From Allopontixanthobacter sp041741895 (GTDB lineage Bacteria; Pseudomonadota; Alphaproteobacteria; Sphingomonadales; Sphingomonadaceae), in NCBI GenBank assembly GCA_041741895.1, contig JBGSJO010000118.1, positions 1 to 64,000 of the forward strand: 64,000 nucleotides of DNA. The letters run 5' to 3'. Shown here in pieces: positions 43,014 to 52,624 of this stretch (position 1 is the stretch's first letter; the number at the start of each line of letters is the position of its first letter). The notes under the pieces were generated by a model, which saw only the letters and a list, made by a program, of their open reading frames with translations, was not told where the DNA came from and did no database searches. Made by a program: the position numbers and the translations under genes.

Positions 43014-43090
43014 CCAAGGGCAACCGGGTGCTTCGAATGGATCAAAACAGCCGGGCAAGGCGGCGCGTTTAGGGCGCGAGGTTGCGCTGG

Positions 43091-43639
43091 TCAACCGCGA
43101 AACGCACGGGCTTTGCCGCGAAACGGAAAATTGCGAACATGTTCCCACGGCCCGCCCCGGTAGATGTGCAGCCCCAGCCCGGAAAAACGGAATGATCGCG
43201 GCATGATCTGCGGTTCCAGCGCCGCCTGCAGCGCCTTGGCTTCTTTCGGCGTCACCTTGTTCTGGACCGTCACATGCAACCGGGGCCGGTGACTATCCTG
43301 CGCTGTCAGCAGCCCATGGAAACGATCTGCCAGGCGGTCACGCAAATCCAGCATGGCCGGACTGGACAGCTTCAATGCACTGCCGCCGCCCAAGGACATC
43401 AACCCGACAAGCTCCGCATCGACCGGCGCGTATTCTGCGGTTTCCCGGGCAAGGCCTGCGCGGATTTCATCGGCGCAGAAATGGGGGAGTGCATGGAACA
43501 GCGTAACATGCGCTTCAAGAAAATTGCGCTCGGGCGGGAAATGCGCGGTGCGCAAGCTGGTCGCCCACCTTGCCAGATCGGGCGGCAGGTTCGCGGTTAC
43601 GATATAGGGTGCGGTGCCGGGGGCGGGATATTCGCTCAC
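43091..43639 (-). CDS. 2'-5' RNA ligase-like 2H phosphoesterase
   Basis: A 182-residue 2H-superfamily protein with the two HxT motifs HVTLFHALPHF (about 44-54) and HVTVQNKV (about 121-128). These catalyse ligation or hydrolysis of 2',3'-cyclic or 2'-5' phosphodiesters; cellular substrates in bacteria are mostly unknown. The start is GTG 43639, overlapping the mltG stop (GTGA), so it is translated with mltG. The ORF's earlier start would reach into mltG. Confidence 0.8.
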   Translation of the reverse strand: MSEYPAPGTAPYIVTANLPPDLARWATSLRTAHFPPERNFLEAHVTLFHALPHFCADEIRAGLARETAEYAPVDAELVGLMSLGGGSALKLSSPAMLDLRDRLADRFHGLLTAQDSHRPRLHVTVQNKVTPKEAKALQAALEPQIMPRSFRFSGLGLHIYRGGPWEHVRNFPFRGKARAFRG

Positions 43640-44607
43640 ATTTCCCCGCGCTGGCGGCGCAGCGCATACCATTTTTCGACATTCGCGTTATGTTCTTCGA
43701 GCGTATCGCCAAACACATGGCCGCCCGTCCCATCCGCGACCATGAACAGCGCGCTGGTCTTTGCCGGGTTGAGCACTGCAGCAATCGATTCGCGCCCCGG
43801 ATTGGTGATCGGACCATCTGGAAGGCCGACCATTGTGTAGGTATTATAGCCGTTTACTGCGGAAATTTCCGACTGGAGGATGCGTCGCCCGAGCGGCTTT
43901 CCCTTGGTGATGGGATAGATGATCGTGGGGTCCGCCTGCAGCATCATCCCCGCCTTGACCCGGTTGGAATACAGCCCGGCGACCATCCGGCGTTCCGACG
44001 GCTTGCCGGTTTCCTTCTCCACGATCGACGCCAGGATTACCGCTCCCTTTGGCGTCTTGACCGCGATGCCCGGCGCGCGCTTGTCCCACAGTTCGGCGAG
44101 CGTTTTGCCCATCGCCGCCTGCATCCGCTGTATCACCGCCGCGCGGCTCTCCCCCCGTTCGAAATCATAGGTGTCGGGCAACAGGGAGCCTTCTGCCGGT
44201 ACCGGAGCATCGCCGGTCAGCAGCGGCTGCGCCATCAGCCGTTCATAGACCATGATGGAGGGCATGCCTTCGGGGATAGTGATGAACCGGCGAATCACGT
44301 CGCCGCTCTGGAAAGCCTCGAGAATGTTCGCCGGGCTGGCACCGGCGGGCAGCAGGAATTCGCCCGCCTGGATCGGCGCGCCGCTGCCGAGGATCTTCGC
44401 CCGTAGCAGGAAGCCGTCGGCCGAGGCGATTACCCCTTGTTCTTCGAGCTTCTGGGCCACGCTGGTCAGCGACGAACCGGCGGGCACGACAAAGGGCCTG
44501 TCTTCCTCGATATTGGCGGCGCCGTACCAGTTGAACGCGAATATCCCGGCGGCGATCATCGCCACCATGCCCAGTGCGGCCAGGACCAGACAGCCGCGCC
44601 GAACCAT
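43636..44607 (-). CDS. mltG: Endolytic murein transglycosylase MltG
   Basis: Inner-membrane lytic transglycosylase that cuts nascent glycan strands and ends their growth. The 323 residues have one transmembrane segment (~7-29), a LysM-like region and the catalytic block ILASIVEKETGKPSER (VEKET at 196-200), followed by LQADPTIIYPI and GLPDGPITNPGRESI. One base separates it from the fabF stop. The acpP-fabF-mltG order is standard in proteobacteria. Confidence 0.95.
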   Translation of the reverse strand: MVRRGCLVLAALGMVAMIAAGIFAFNWYGAANIEEDRPFVVPAGSSLTSVAQKLEEQGVIASADGFLLRAKILGSGAPIQAGEFLLPAGASPANILEAFQSGDVIRRFITIPEGMPSIMVYERLMAQPLLTGDAPVPAEGSLLPDTYDFERGESRAAVIQRMQAAMGKTLAELWDKRAPGIAVKTPKGAVILASIVEKETGKPSERRMVAGLYSNRVKAGMMLQADPTIIYPITKGKPLGRRILQSEISAVNGYNTYTMVGLPDGPITNPGRESIAAVLNPAKTSALFMVADGTGGHVFGDTLEEHNANVEKWYALRRQRGEM

Positions 44608-44608
44608 A

Positions 44609-45868
44609 TTAGCTGACTTTCTTCATCACCAGGCTGGCGTTGGTGCCGCCGAAACCGAAGCTGTTGTTCAGCACCGCGTTCACCGTCCGCTTGCGGGGTG
44701 TGTGGGGCACCAGGTCAACGCCCTCGGTGCCTTCGTCGGGATTGTCGAGGTTGAGCGTCGGCGGCACAATCTGGTCGCGGATGGCGAGGATGCAGAAAAT
44801 CGATTCCACCGCCCCTGCCCCGCCGAGCAGGTGGCCGATCGCGGATTTGGTGCTCGACATGGATGCGCCGGAAAGGTCGCTGCCGAACACGCGCATCGCG
44901 GCGGCCAGTTCGATCGTGTCGGCCATGGTGGATGTGCCGTGGGCGTTGATGTAATCGATGTCGGAGGGTTCCAGCCCGGCCTTGCGCAGCGCCATGCGCA
45001 TAGCCAGTTCCGCGCCCTTACCTTCCGGATGGGGCGCGGTGACATGGTACGCATCGCCCGACAAGCCGTAGCCCACGACTTCGGCATAGATCTTCGCGCC
45101 GCGTGCCTTAGCATGGTCGTATTCTTCCAGCACGACCACACCGGCGCCTTCGCCCATCACGAACCCGTCACGGTTCTTGTCATAGGGGCGGCTCGCCTGT
45201 TCCGGGCGGTCATTATAGGACATGTTGAGCGCGCGCGCCTGTGCAAACCCGGCCACGCCGAGCGGACAAATAGTCCCTTCTGCGCCTCCAGCCAACATGA
45301 TATCGGCGTCATCGTCCCGGATCATCCGTGCGGCATCGCCAATCGAGTGCGCGCCGGTGGAACAGGCCGTCACAACCGCGTGGTTGGGGCCCATAAGGCC
45401 GTATTTGATCGAAACCTGACCGGAAATGAGATTGATTAGGCGCCCATGCACGAAATGCGGGCTTACCCGGCCAGGGCCGCGTTCATGCAGGACCAGCGAT
45501 TCGCTTTCGATTCCCGGAAGACCGCCGATACCCGAACCGATCGAACAGCCGGTACGCTCCCGCAATTCCTGCGACATGTCCTCCAGCCCGGCATCTTCGA
45601 GCGCCTGCCCGGCGGCATCGATCCCGTAAATGATGAAGGGATCGACCTGCCGCTGGATCTTGTGATCGACCCGCTTGTCCGGATCGAAACCATATTCGTG
45701 ATCCGCCGGTTTCACTTCACAGGCAATCCGGCATTTCTGGTCTGAAGCATCGAAGCGCGTAATCGGGCCCGCGCCGCTTTTCGACGCAAGGATATTCGCC
45801 CAAGTCGTTTCGACATCAGCCCCAAGAGGCGTGACGAGACCCAATCCGGTTACCACCACACGGCGCAT
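44609..45868 (-). CDS. fabF: 3-oxoacyl-ACP synthase II
   Basis: Condenses acyl-ACP with malonyl-ACP in fatty-acid elongation. The 419 residues show the thiolase fold with the nucleophile in VVTACSTGAHSIGDA (C169), the first histidine in INAHGTST and the second in AIGHLLGGAGA, and the closing NSFGFGGTNASL. The ATG at 45868 matches the MRRVVVTGLGL start. Its leader, downstream of a terminator-like hairpin, contains three T-rich near-repeats (CCAGATTTTTTGG). Confidence 0.96.
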   Translation of the reverse strand: MRRVVVTGLGLVTPLGADVETTWANILASKSGAGPITRFDASDQKCRIACEVKPADHEYGFDPDKRVDHKIQRQVDPFIIYGIDAAGQALEDAGLEDMSQELRERTGCSIGSGIGGLPGIESESLVLHERGPGRVSPHFVHGRLINLISGQVSIKYGLMGPNHAVVTACSTGAHSIGDAARMIRDDDADIMLAGGAEGTICPLGVAGFAQARALNMSYNDRPEQASRPYDKNRDGFVMGEGAGVVVLEEYDHAKARGAKIYAEVVGYGLSGDAYHVTAPHPEGKGAELAMRMALRKAGLEPSDIDYINAHGTSTMADTIELAAAMRVFGSDLSGASMSSTKSAIGHLLGGAGAVESIFCILAIRDQIVPPTLNLDNPDEGTEGVDLVPHTPRKRTVNAVLNNSFGFGGTNASLVMKKVS

Positions 45869-45923
45869 GCAACTCTCCCAAAAAATCTGGACCAAAAATC
45901 TGGTTCAAAAAAACCTGGCGGTC

Positions 45924-45968
45924 CAAAAATACGACAGGCCCGGCCCCTGAATGAGGGTCGAGCCTGTC
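45924..45968 (-). terminator. Terminator or attenuator between acpP and fabF
   Basis: On the minus strand GACAGGC and GCCTGTC flank an inner imperfect stem (hairpin 45933-45968), followed by GTATTTTTGG. It should partly end transcripts from acpP, so that fabF gets less or separate transcription. Confidence 0.7.
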
Positions 45969-46026
45969 AGTTCCCCGCCGACCGCCCAATAGACTGGCCG
46001 TCGGACGAGTACGGCGGGATGGGCGA

Positions 46027-46263
46027 TCAGCCCTTATGCTCTTCGATGTACTTCGTGGCATCACCAACAGTGGTGATCTTTTCAGCAGCATCGTCAGGAA
46101 TTTCGACACCGAATTCTTCTTCAAATGCCATGACCAATTCAACGATATCGAGGCTGTCAGCGCCCAGATCATCGATGAAACTGGCTTCCTGGGTGACCTT
46201 GTCAGCTTCTACACCGAGGTGTTCGACAACAATCTTGGAAACGCGATCAGCAGTATCGGACAT
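46027..46263 (-). CDS. acpP: Acyl carrier protein
   Basis: A 78-residue acidic carrier of fatty-acyl chains. The phosphopantetheine serine is S37 in GADSLDIVELVMAFEEEFG. The start MSDTADRVSKIVVEHLG is preceded by GAGAGGGAAAAT. It is followed by a hairpin and then fabF, and preceded by aspS on the same strand with 102 bases between. The length and charge are typical. Confidence 0.98.
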   Translation of the reverse strand: MSDTADRVSKIVVEHLGVEADKVTQEASFIDDLGADSLDIVELVMAFEEEFGVEIPDDAAEKITTVGDATKYIEEHKG

Positions 46264-46365
46264 ATTTTCCCTCTCGAATTGGGGTTTGAAACTTTCCTAA
46301 GGCCCTAATGAAGCTGGCGCGGGCTGGCAAGGGCAAGCGTAAAACTAGTGACAGGATCGGGCCGC

Positions 46366-48174
46366 TTATTCTCCGCTTTTTGCGGGCGTTGCGGCAGTGG
46401 CTTTCGCTGGTTCAACCACGCGGATCGCCAGTTCCTTCAGCTGGGCAGCCGAAACCGTGCTGGGGGCGCCCATCATCAGATCTTCGCCCTTCTGGTTCAG
46501 CGGGAATGCGATCACTTCGCGGATATTTGGTTCGTCCGCCAGCAGCATCACGATCCGGTCGATGCCAGGCGCAGACCCGCCATGCGGCGGCGCGCCATAT
46601 TTGAACGCATTGATCATGCCGGAGAAATTCGCGTCCACATCGGCCTGCGAATATCCTGCGATTTCGAATGCCTTGTACATGATGTCGGGCCGGTGGTTCC
46701 GGATCGCGCCGGAAGAGAGCTCGTAACCATTGCAGACGATATCATACTGCCAGGCCAGGATATCCAGCGGGTCCTGCGTTTCCAGCGCCACCATCTCGCC
46801 CTGCGGCATGGAGAACGGGTTGTGGCTGAAATCGACCTTTTTGGCCTCTTCATCATATTCGAACATCGGGAAATCGACGATCCAGCAGAATTTGAAGCAG
46901 CCCTGTTCGATCAGGCCAAGTTCCTCGCCCACGCGGGTGCGGGCGGCACCGGCCAGCTTGACCGCGTCCTTTTCCTTGCCCGCAGCGAAGAACAATCCGT
47001 CATTTTCGCCCAGACCCAGTTCGTCATACAGCTGCGCCATCAATTCCGGGCCGTGGTTCTTGGCGATCGGACCGCCAAATTCGCCGCCCCTGCGGGTGAC
47101 ATAGCCCAGGCCGGCAAAGCCTTCACCGCGGGCACAATTGTTCATGTCGTCGAAGAACTTGCGGCTTCTTTCATGGGTGTTCGGCGCGGGGATCACGCGG
47201 ACGATGCCGCCGCTGCCAACAATTGTCTCGAACAGGCTGAAGCCGGATTTCTCGAAATGGGCCGACACGTCGGTGATTACCAGCGGGTTGCGCAGATCGG
47301 GCTTGTCGGTGCCGTATTTGAGCATGGATTCCCGGTAAGGGATGCGCGGGAAACTGCCTGACTGGGTCACGGTCTTGCTATCCGCAAATTCCTCGAACAC
47401 GCCGCCCAGCACCGGTTCCAGCGCCGCAAAGACATCGTCCTGCGTGACGAAACTCATTTCCAGGTCGAGCTGGTAGAATTCCAGGCTGCGGTCGGCGCGC
47501 AGATCCTCGTCCCGGAAACACGGGGCAATCTGGAAATAGCGGTCGAAACCGCTGACCATCAGCAGCTGCTTGAACATCTGCGGCGCCTGCGGCAGCGCGT
47601 AGAATTTGCCATTATGCATCCGGCTAGGCACGAGGAAATCGCGCGCGCCCTCCGGGCTGGAGGCGGAAAGAATCGGGGTCTGGATTTCGGTAAAGCCCTG
47701 GTCCACCATCCGGCGGCGCAAAGAAGCGATCACGTTGCTGCGCAGCATGATGTTGGCGTGCACGCTGTCCCGGCGCAGGTCGAGGAAGCGGTTCTTTAGC
47801 CGGATTTCTTCCGGATATTCCTGCTCCCCCGCAACCGGCATCGGCAATTCGTCGGCGCGGCTCTGGATGGTGACGGAGCCGGCATAGACTTCGATCCCGC
47901 CGGTCGGCAGGTTCGCGTTTACGGTCCCTTCGCTGCGCGCCTTTACCTCACCGTCAATGGTGACGACACTTTCCACCCGCAGCCCGTCAAGCACCGCCAG
48001 AGCGGGCGAATCTTCGTCCACGACAATCTGTGTCAGGCCGTAATGATCGCGCAAATCGACGAATAAAACGCCGCCGTGATCGCGCTTACGGTGGATCCAG
48101 CCGGACAGGCGGACAGTTTCACCAACATTTTCTGTGCGTAAAGCAGCGCAATTGTGGGTACGATAGGCGTGCAT
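46366..48174 (-). CDS. aspS: Aspartyl-tRNA synthetase
   Basis: Class II aminoacyl-tRNA synthetase of 602 residues. It shows the N-terminal OB anticodon domain with GWIHRKRDHGGVLFVDLRD, motif 2 FRDEDLRADRSLEFYQLDLEMSFV, the GAD insertion and motif 3 GSAPGIDRIVMLLAD at the C-terminus. The 600-residue bacterial type with the GAD domain is consistent with a non-discriminating AspRS in organisms that also make Asn-tRNA by transamidation, but the sequence does not prove it. It is divergent from rnd. Confidence 0.96.
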   Translation of the reverse strand: MHAYRTHNCAALRTENVGETVRLSGWIHRKRDHGGVLFVDLRDHYGLTQIVVDEDSPALAVLDGLRVESVVTIDGEVKARSEGTVNANLPTGGIEVYAGSVTIQSRADELPMPVAGEQEYPEEIRLKNRFLDLRRDSVHANIMLRSNVIASLRRRMVDQGFTEIQTPILSASSPEGARDFLVPSRMHNGKFYALPQAPQMFKQLLMVSGFDRYFQIAPCFRDEDLRADRSLEFYQLDLEMSFVTQDDVFAALEPVLGGVFEEFADSKTVTQSGSFPRIPYRESMLKYGTDKPDLRNPLVITDVSAHFEKSGFSLFETIVGSGGIVRVIPAPNTHERSRKFFDDMNNCARGEGFAGLGYVTRRGGEFGGPIAKNHGPELMAQLYDELGLGENDGLFFAAGKEKDAVKLAGAARTRVGEELGLIEQGCFKFCWIVDFPMFEYDEEAKKVDFSHNPFSMPQGEMVALETQDPLDILAWQYDIVCNGYELSSGAIRNHRPDIMYKAFEIAGYSQADVDANFSGMINAFKYGAPPHGGSAPGIDRIVMLLADEPNIREVIAFPLNQKGEDLMMGAPSTVSAAQLKELAIRVVEPAKATAATPAKSGE

Positions 48175-48295
48175 CTAATATCTTTCCAAAATTCCGGCTA
48201 TAGCGCTACTGGCGCCCAGAGAACCGGCAGGCAATGACCCGACAGGCAATCGAGGCGCTGCGCACCCCAAGTGGATGCGCGGGCTAACAGGGGAA

Positions 48296-48321
48296 CCGCA
48301 TGGCTTTGTCAAGCTATGCGG
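48296..48321 (+). promoter_or_regulatory. Leader hairpin upstream of rnd
   Basis: ccgcatggctt (48296-48306) pairs with aagctatgcgg (48311-48321) around the 4-base loop tgtc. The 11-bp stem has one wobble pair. It lies about 68 bases before the rnd start in the aspS-rnd divergent region. Nothing else was seen in the 214-base gap. Confidence 0.35.
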
Positions 48322-48388
48322 GACTGCATCTTGCAACTGGGTTATCATGCCCGAGTGGCGGTACTCCACCCGCTTAAAGAAAAACGCT

Positions 48389-49645
48389 ATGAAAATACAT
48401 GATCTGATTACGACCACAGAAGCCCTCCAAGAACTGTGCGCTCGCCTCGCGAAATCCGAATTCGTTACCGTCGACACAGAATTCATGCGGGAAAACACCT
48501 TTTGGCCGGAACTCTGCCTGGTGCAGATCGCCAATGAACATGAAGCCGCGGCGATCGATCCGATGGCCGACGGGATCGATCTGACCGCCCTGCTCGACCT
48601 GATGTGCGATAATGAAGATGTACTCAAAGTCTTCCACGCCGGCGGCCAGGATGTGGAAATCATCTACAATCTGACCGGGAAGACACCGCATCCTATCTTC
48701 GACACCCAGATCGCGATGATGGCGATCAGCCAGTCCGAACAGATCGGCTATGCGAATATGGTCGAAAGCTGGCTGGGCATCACCGTGGACAAGGGGGCGC
48801 GCTTCACCGATTGGGGCCGACGCCCGCTGACCGACCGGCAGATTGTATATGCCATTGGCGATGTGACTTATTTATCGGACATCTTCCCGAAAATGCTCAG
48901 GAAATTGATCAAGACCGGGCGAGGCGCCTGGCTTAATGCCGAAATGGAAAAGCTCGCAGATCCGGCCAATTACGCCAATGATGGAGACAAGGCCTGGATG
49001 CGTATCCGGCAGGCCGGGCGCAATCCGCAAGTGCTGGGGCGGCTGAAAGCGATCGCTGCATGGCGCGAGAGTGAAGCCAAGCACAAGAATATCCCGCGCG
49101 GCAGGATAATGCGCGATGAAACACTTGCCGATGTGGCGGGCCACCCGCCCAAGAAACAGGCCGATCTGGCCAAGGTGCGCGGCTTGTCGAATTCCTGGAA
49201 GGACAACGACATTGGCAAGCGGCTGATGAATGTACTGGAAAACGCCGGGCCGCTACCCAAGGATGAAATGCCGGAAAAATCCAGCCGCAACGGCGCGCCC
49301 CTGGGCAAGGAAGGCGCATTGGTCGCCGACCTGCTCAAATTGCTGCTGAAAATTCGCTGCCGGGAAATTGACGTTGCTTCGCGCCTGCTGACCAAGTCCG
49401 ACGAATTGGAGGCACTGGCGGCGGGCGTCCGCAATCTGCCAATCCTTGAAGGATGGCGCTACGAAGTTTTCGGCAAGGAAGCGCTGGAACTGGTAGAAGG
49501 CCGGATGGCCTTTACCGTGAAGGACGGCAAGATGGTCATGACCCATCTCGGCGATGTGACAGGGGGCGATGCGTTGGACGATCCTGGCGGCGAACCGCAA
49601 GCCGGTGATGACGAACCGGCCGCTACCCAAACCGCCGCAGAATGA
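48389..49645 (+). CDS. rnd: Ribonuclease D
   Basis: 3'-5' exoribonuclease that trims tRNA precursors. The 418-residue protein begins MKIHDLITTTEALQ and has the DEDD nuclease motif FVTVDTEFMRE (D29, E31), the Exo II segment KVFHAGGQDVEIIYNL, Exo III YAIGDVTYLSDIF, and two HRDC-like segments. The stop overlaps the oxyR ATG. The C-terminus ends in an acidic, low-complexity tail. Confidence 0.94.
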   Translation: MKIHDLITTTEALQELCARLAKSEFVTVDTEFMRENTFWPELCLVQIANEHEAAAIDPMADGIDLTALLDLMCDNEDVLKVFHAGGQDVEIIYNLTGKTPHPIFDTQIAMMAISQSEQIGYANMVESWLGITVDKGARFTDWGRRPLTDRQIVYAIGDVTYLSDIFPKMLRKLIKTGRGAWLNAEMEKLADPANYANDGDKAWMRIRQAGRNPQVLGRLKAIAAWRESEAKHKNIPRGRIMRDETLADVAGHPPKKQADLAKVRGLSNSWKDNDIGKRLMNVLENAGPLPKDEMPEKSSRNGAPLGKEGALVADLLKLLLKIRCREIDVASRLLTKSDELEALAAGVRNLPILEGWRYEVFGKEALELVEGRMAFTVKDGKMVMTHLGDVTGGDALDDPGGEPQAGDDEPAATQTAAE

Positions 49646-50538
49646 GCACTTACCTGCCTACCATCAAGCAGCTGCAATATCTGGTTTCCCTGCACGAACA
49701 TGGCCATTTCGGCCGGGCAGCAGAGGCAAGCTTCGTTTCGCAGTCCACCTTGTCCGCCGGTATCCGCGAGCTGGAATCGCTGCTCGGCGTGACCCTGGTG
49801 GAACGCAGCCGGCGCGTGGTGCGGTTCACTCCGCTGGGCGAAACGGTGGTGGCGAAGGCGCACCGTCTGCTGCGGGAGGCAGAGGAACTGTCCGACCTGG
49901 TTCAGGCATCGGGCAAGCCGCTATCGGGCGAATTGCGCATGAGCGTGATCCCCACCATCGCCCCGTTCCTGCTGCCAAAGATGCTGCCGCGCCTGCGCCG
50001 GGAACGGCCCCAGCTGAAGCTGTTCCTGCGCGAAGAAACCAGCGATGCCGCGGTCGAATCCCTCAATCACGGCCGGGTCGATTGCGTGCTGCTCGCCCTG
50101 CCCTTTGCCACTGGCGAGGTTGATTACGAGCATATCGCCGATGATCGGCTGTTTGTTGCTTTTCCCAAGAATGACCCGCGCGATCCGCCCGATGTAGTCC
50201 CGCCGGAAATGATCGACGAAGGCCGCCTGCTGCTGCTCGAAGACGGGCATTGCCTGAAAGCGCATACGCTGGCGGCCTGCAACCGGCCTGAATTGCGATC
50301 GAGCGCGACGATGATCGGCACCAGCCTGCATACTCTGGTCCAGATGGTCGATAACGGGCTCGGCCTGACCATGCTGCCGCAAATGGCGCTGGATGCGGGA
50401 ATCTTGAACAATACCGATGTTGTCGCACGGCCGCTCAGCGCCAAAAACGCCAGCCGTGAAATCGCACTGATCTGGCGCAAGAACTCTCCGCGCGCGGAAG
50501 AATTCAAACTGCTGGCGAAGGAATTACGCGCTGGGTAA
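49642..50538 (+). CDS. oxyR: Hydrogen-peroxide-inducible regulator OxyR
   Basis: LysR-type redox regulator of 298 residues. The N-terminal helix-turn-helix is FGRAAEASFVSQSTLSAGIRELE (about 23-45). The C-terminal domain contains the redox pair C204 and C213 in EDGHCLKAHTLAAC, nine residues apart as in E. coli (C199/C208). It is translationally coupled to rnd, which is an unusual place for an autoregulated gene; no divergent catalase or peroxidase gene is adjacent. Confidence 0.9.
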   Translation: MSTYLPTIKQLQYLVSLHEHGHFGRAAEASFVSQSTLSAGIRELESLLGVTLVERSRRVVRFTPLGETVVAKAHRLLREAEELSDLVQASGKPLSGELRMSVIPTIAPFLLPKMLPRLRRERPQLKLFLREETSDAAVESLNHGRVDCVLLALPFATGEVDYEHIADDRLFVAFPKNDPRDPPDVVPPEMIDEGRLLLLEDGHCLKAHTLAACNRPELRSSATMIGTSLHTLVQMVDNGLGLTMLPQMALDAGILNNTDVVARPLSAKNASREIALIWRKNSPRAEEFKLLAKELRAG

Positions 50539-50552
50539 CCGGGGCGACCGGT

Positions 50553-51161
50553 TCAATCCATATGTTTGATGCCGACCCGTAGGTAATCCCAGCCAGTAAT
50601 CAGTGTCAATATTGCGGCCGCCCACAGCGCCCCCAGGCTGACCAGATGTATCCAGTTTTCAGACGGTGTGGGGCAGACATCTGTGATCGACACGCATGGC
50701 TGTCCATGAACCGCGCCGCCCAGGATCAGACCGCCAAACGCCACCAATTGCAGTGTCGTCTTCCATTTCGCCAATTTGCTGACAGGCACGGAAACCTGCA
50801 GGCTGCCGAGGAATTCGCGCAAGCCCGAAACTGCGATTTCCCGCATCAGGATGATTAGCCCGGCAATCACATGCATATCCCCCACATAAGGGCCGCGCAG
50901 ATATCCCTGGGCAGTCAGGACCAGAATGACTGCGGCGATCATCAATTTGTCGGCAATTGGATCGAGGAACTGGCCCAGTTTCGACACCGTCCCGCTCGAC
51001 CGAGCGAGATATCCATCGAAATAATCGGTAATGCCCATCAGGCAATAAAGCCCAAATGCCAACGCATACCCCAATCGCCAATCCGGCCACCACAGCAGGA
51101 ATGCCAGCAGCGGTATTGTCACGATCCGCGACAGGGTGAGTATGTTCGGCAGCCTCATCAT
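50553..51161 (-). CDS. pgsA: CDP-diacylglycerol-glycerol-3-phosphate 3-phosphatidyltransferase
   Basis: Makes phosphatidylglycerol-phosphate. The 202-residue membrane protein has the CDP-alcohol phosphotransferase motif DYFDGYLARSSGTVSKLGQF continuing into LDPIADKLM (about 46-76), and about five transmembrane helices. The ATG at 51161 follows GGGGGCAGAG. It is convergent with oxyR and divergent from the LplT-like transporter, fitting a phospholipid theme. Confidence 0.95.
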   Translation of the reverse strand: MMRLPNILTLSRIVTIPLLAFLLWWPDWRLGYALAFGLYCLMGITDYFDGYLARSSGTVSKLGQFLDPIADKLMIAAVILVLTAQGYLRGPYVGDMHVIAGLIILMREIAVSGLREFLGSLQVSVPVSKLAKWKTTLQLVAFGGLILGGAVHGQPCVSITDVCPTPSENWIHLVSLGALWAAAILTLITGWDYLRVGIKHMD

Positions 51162-51295
51162 CTCTGCCCCCCTCTAGCGCGCAAACCAGCGCTGGCAAAG
51201 CTCTGCTTGGGAAATGCCTTTGCACTTGTTCGTATGGTCCATTGCTATAGAGCGTGAGCATCCAGGGATTGGCGGGGGCTTGGCGACAGATACAT

Positions 51296-52606
51296 ATGAC
51301 CACAACAACCCATTTGTTGCGCAGCAGGCGTTTCCTGCCGCTTTTCGTCACTCAGCTTCTCGGCGCGTTTAACGACAATCTGTACAAAAATGCGATGGTG
51401 TTGTTTGTCGTTTACAGCATCTACAATTCCCAGGAAGCAGAAGCGCAGTTCAGCGCGATTGCTTCGGGCCTGTTCATCCTGCCGTTTTTTCTACTGTCCG
51501 CCCTGGCCGGACAATTGGCGGATATGCGCGACAAGGCCGCGATCATCCGAATCGTCAAATTCTGCGAAATCCTGATCATGCTCGTCGGCGGCTCCGGCCT
51601 GCTTCTGGCATGGCAGGGCGGCGCATTGGCGGCATTTGCCATCCCGCTGATGCTGGCCGCATTATTTGCTATGGGCGTACATTCCACATTCTTCGGCCCG
51701 ATCAAATATGCAATCCTGCCCCAGCACCTGCACAAGGATGAAGTACTGGCGGGAACCGGGTTGGTAGAGGCCGGAACCTATATCGCGATCCTGTTCGGGA
51801 CCATTCTGGCAGGCTGGATAGACGTGGAATGGGCCGCGCTGGGCGTGGTGGTGACGGCAATTGTGGGCTATTTTTCGGGACGGCAAGTGCCCGCTGCGCC
51901 GCCCACAATCGATGCCGAACCGCTGGACTGGAATCTGTGGCGGTCATCACTGCAATTGATTGGCAATACCATGCATGACCGGCGGGTGTTCCTGGCGATC
52001 ATGGCGATCAGTTTTTTCTGGACCATCGGTGCAGTGCTGTTCATCCAGTTCCCCCCACTGGCCAAGAATGTCCTTACCGCCAGCAAGGAAGTGGCCAGCC
52101 TTTTCCTGGTGATATTTTCCGTCGGGGTGGCGATTGGTTCGATATCGATCAATGCACTGCTGAAAGGCACCGTGTCCGCACGCTATTCGCCGGCATCGGT
52201 AATCGGCATGGGGCTGTTCGTGGTCGCGTTTTATTTCGTGTGCCGCAGTTGGGATACCCATCCAGAGAACGGACTGATGAACGTTGCCACCTTTGTGGTC
52301 CAGCCGCTGGCGATACCGTTACTTCTCAGCCTGCTTGGCATTGCCGTTGCCGGGGGCATGTTTGTGGTCCCACTCTACGCGTTCCTGACCACATTCGTGG
52401 ACAAATCACAGACCGCACGAACGATTGCAGCCAATAACATCGTGAACTCAGGTTCGATGGTGATGGGTTCGCTGCTCGCAATCGGGCTCAGCATGGGCGG
52501 CGTGGCGGTGACCGATCAATTGCTGCTGAGTGCGGCGATGTGCCTGTTTTCGGCATGGCTCGGACGAATGCTGTTCAAGGCAGAACAGGCTGCCTTGCCT
52601 GCATGA
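51296..52606 (+). CDS. MFS transporter, lysophospholipid transporter (LplT) type
   Basis: A 436-residue transporter with about 12 transmembrane helices. The start after the first ~10 residues, FLPLFVTQLLGAFNDNLYKN, is the hallmark of the LplT family, which flips lysophospholipids inward for re-acylation. In E. coli this is paired with the acyltransferase Aas; here no acyltransferase is fused or adjacent. The ATG at 51296 (MTTTTHLLRSRR) is chosen over 51254. It is divergent from pgsA. Confidence 0.85.
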   Translation: MTTTTHLLRSRRFLPLFVTQLLGAFNDNLYKNAMVLFVVYSIYNSQEAEAQFSAIASGLFILPFFLLSALAGQLADMRDKAAIIRIVKFCEILIMLVGGSGLLLAWQGGALAAFAIPLMLAALFAMGVHSTFFGPIKYAILPQHLHKDEVLAGTGLVEAGTYIAILFGTILAGWIDVEWAALGVVVTAIVGYFSGRQVPAAPPTIDAEPLDWNLWRSSLQLIGNTMHDRRVFLAIMAISFFWTIGAVLFIQFPPLAKNVLTASKEVASLFLVIFSVGVAIGSISINALLKGTVSARYSPASVIGMGLFVVAFYFVCRSWDTHPENGLMNVATFVVQPLAIPLLLSLLGIAVAGGMFVVPLYAFLTTFVDKSQTARTIAANNIVNSGSMVMGSLLAIGLSMGGVAVTDQLLLSAAMCLFSAWLGRMLFKAEQAALPA

Positions 52607-52624
52607 CCGCTATCGAACAACCGA

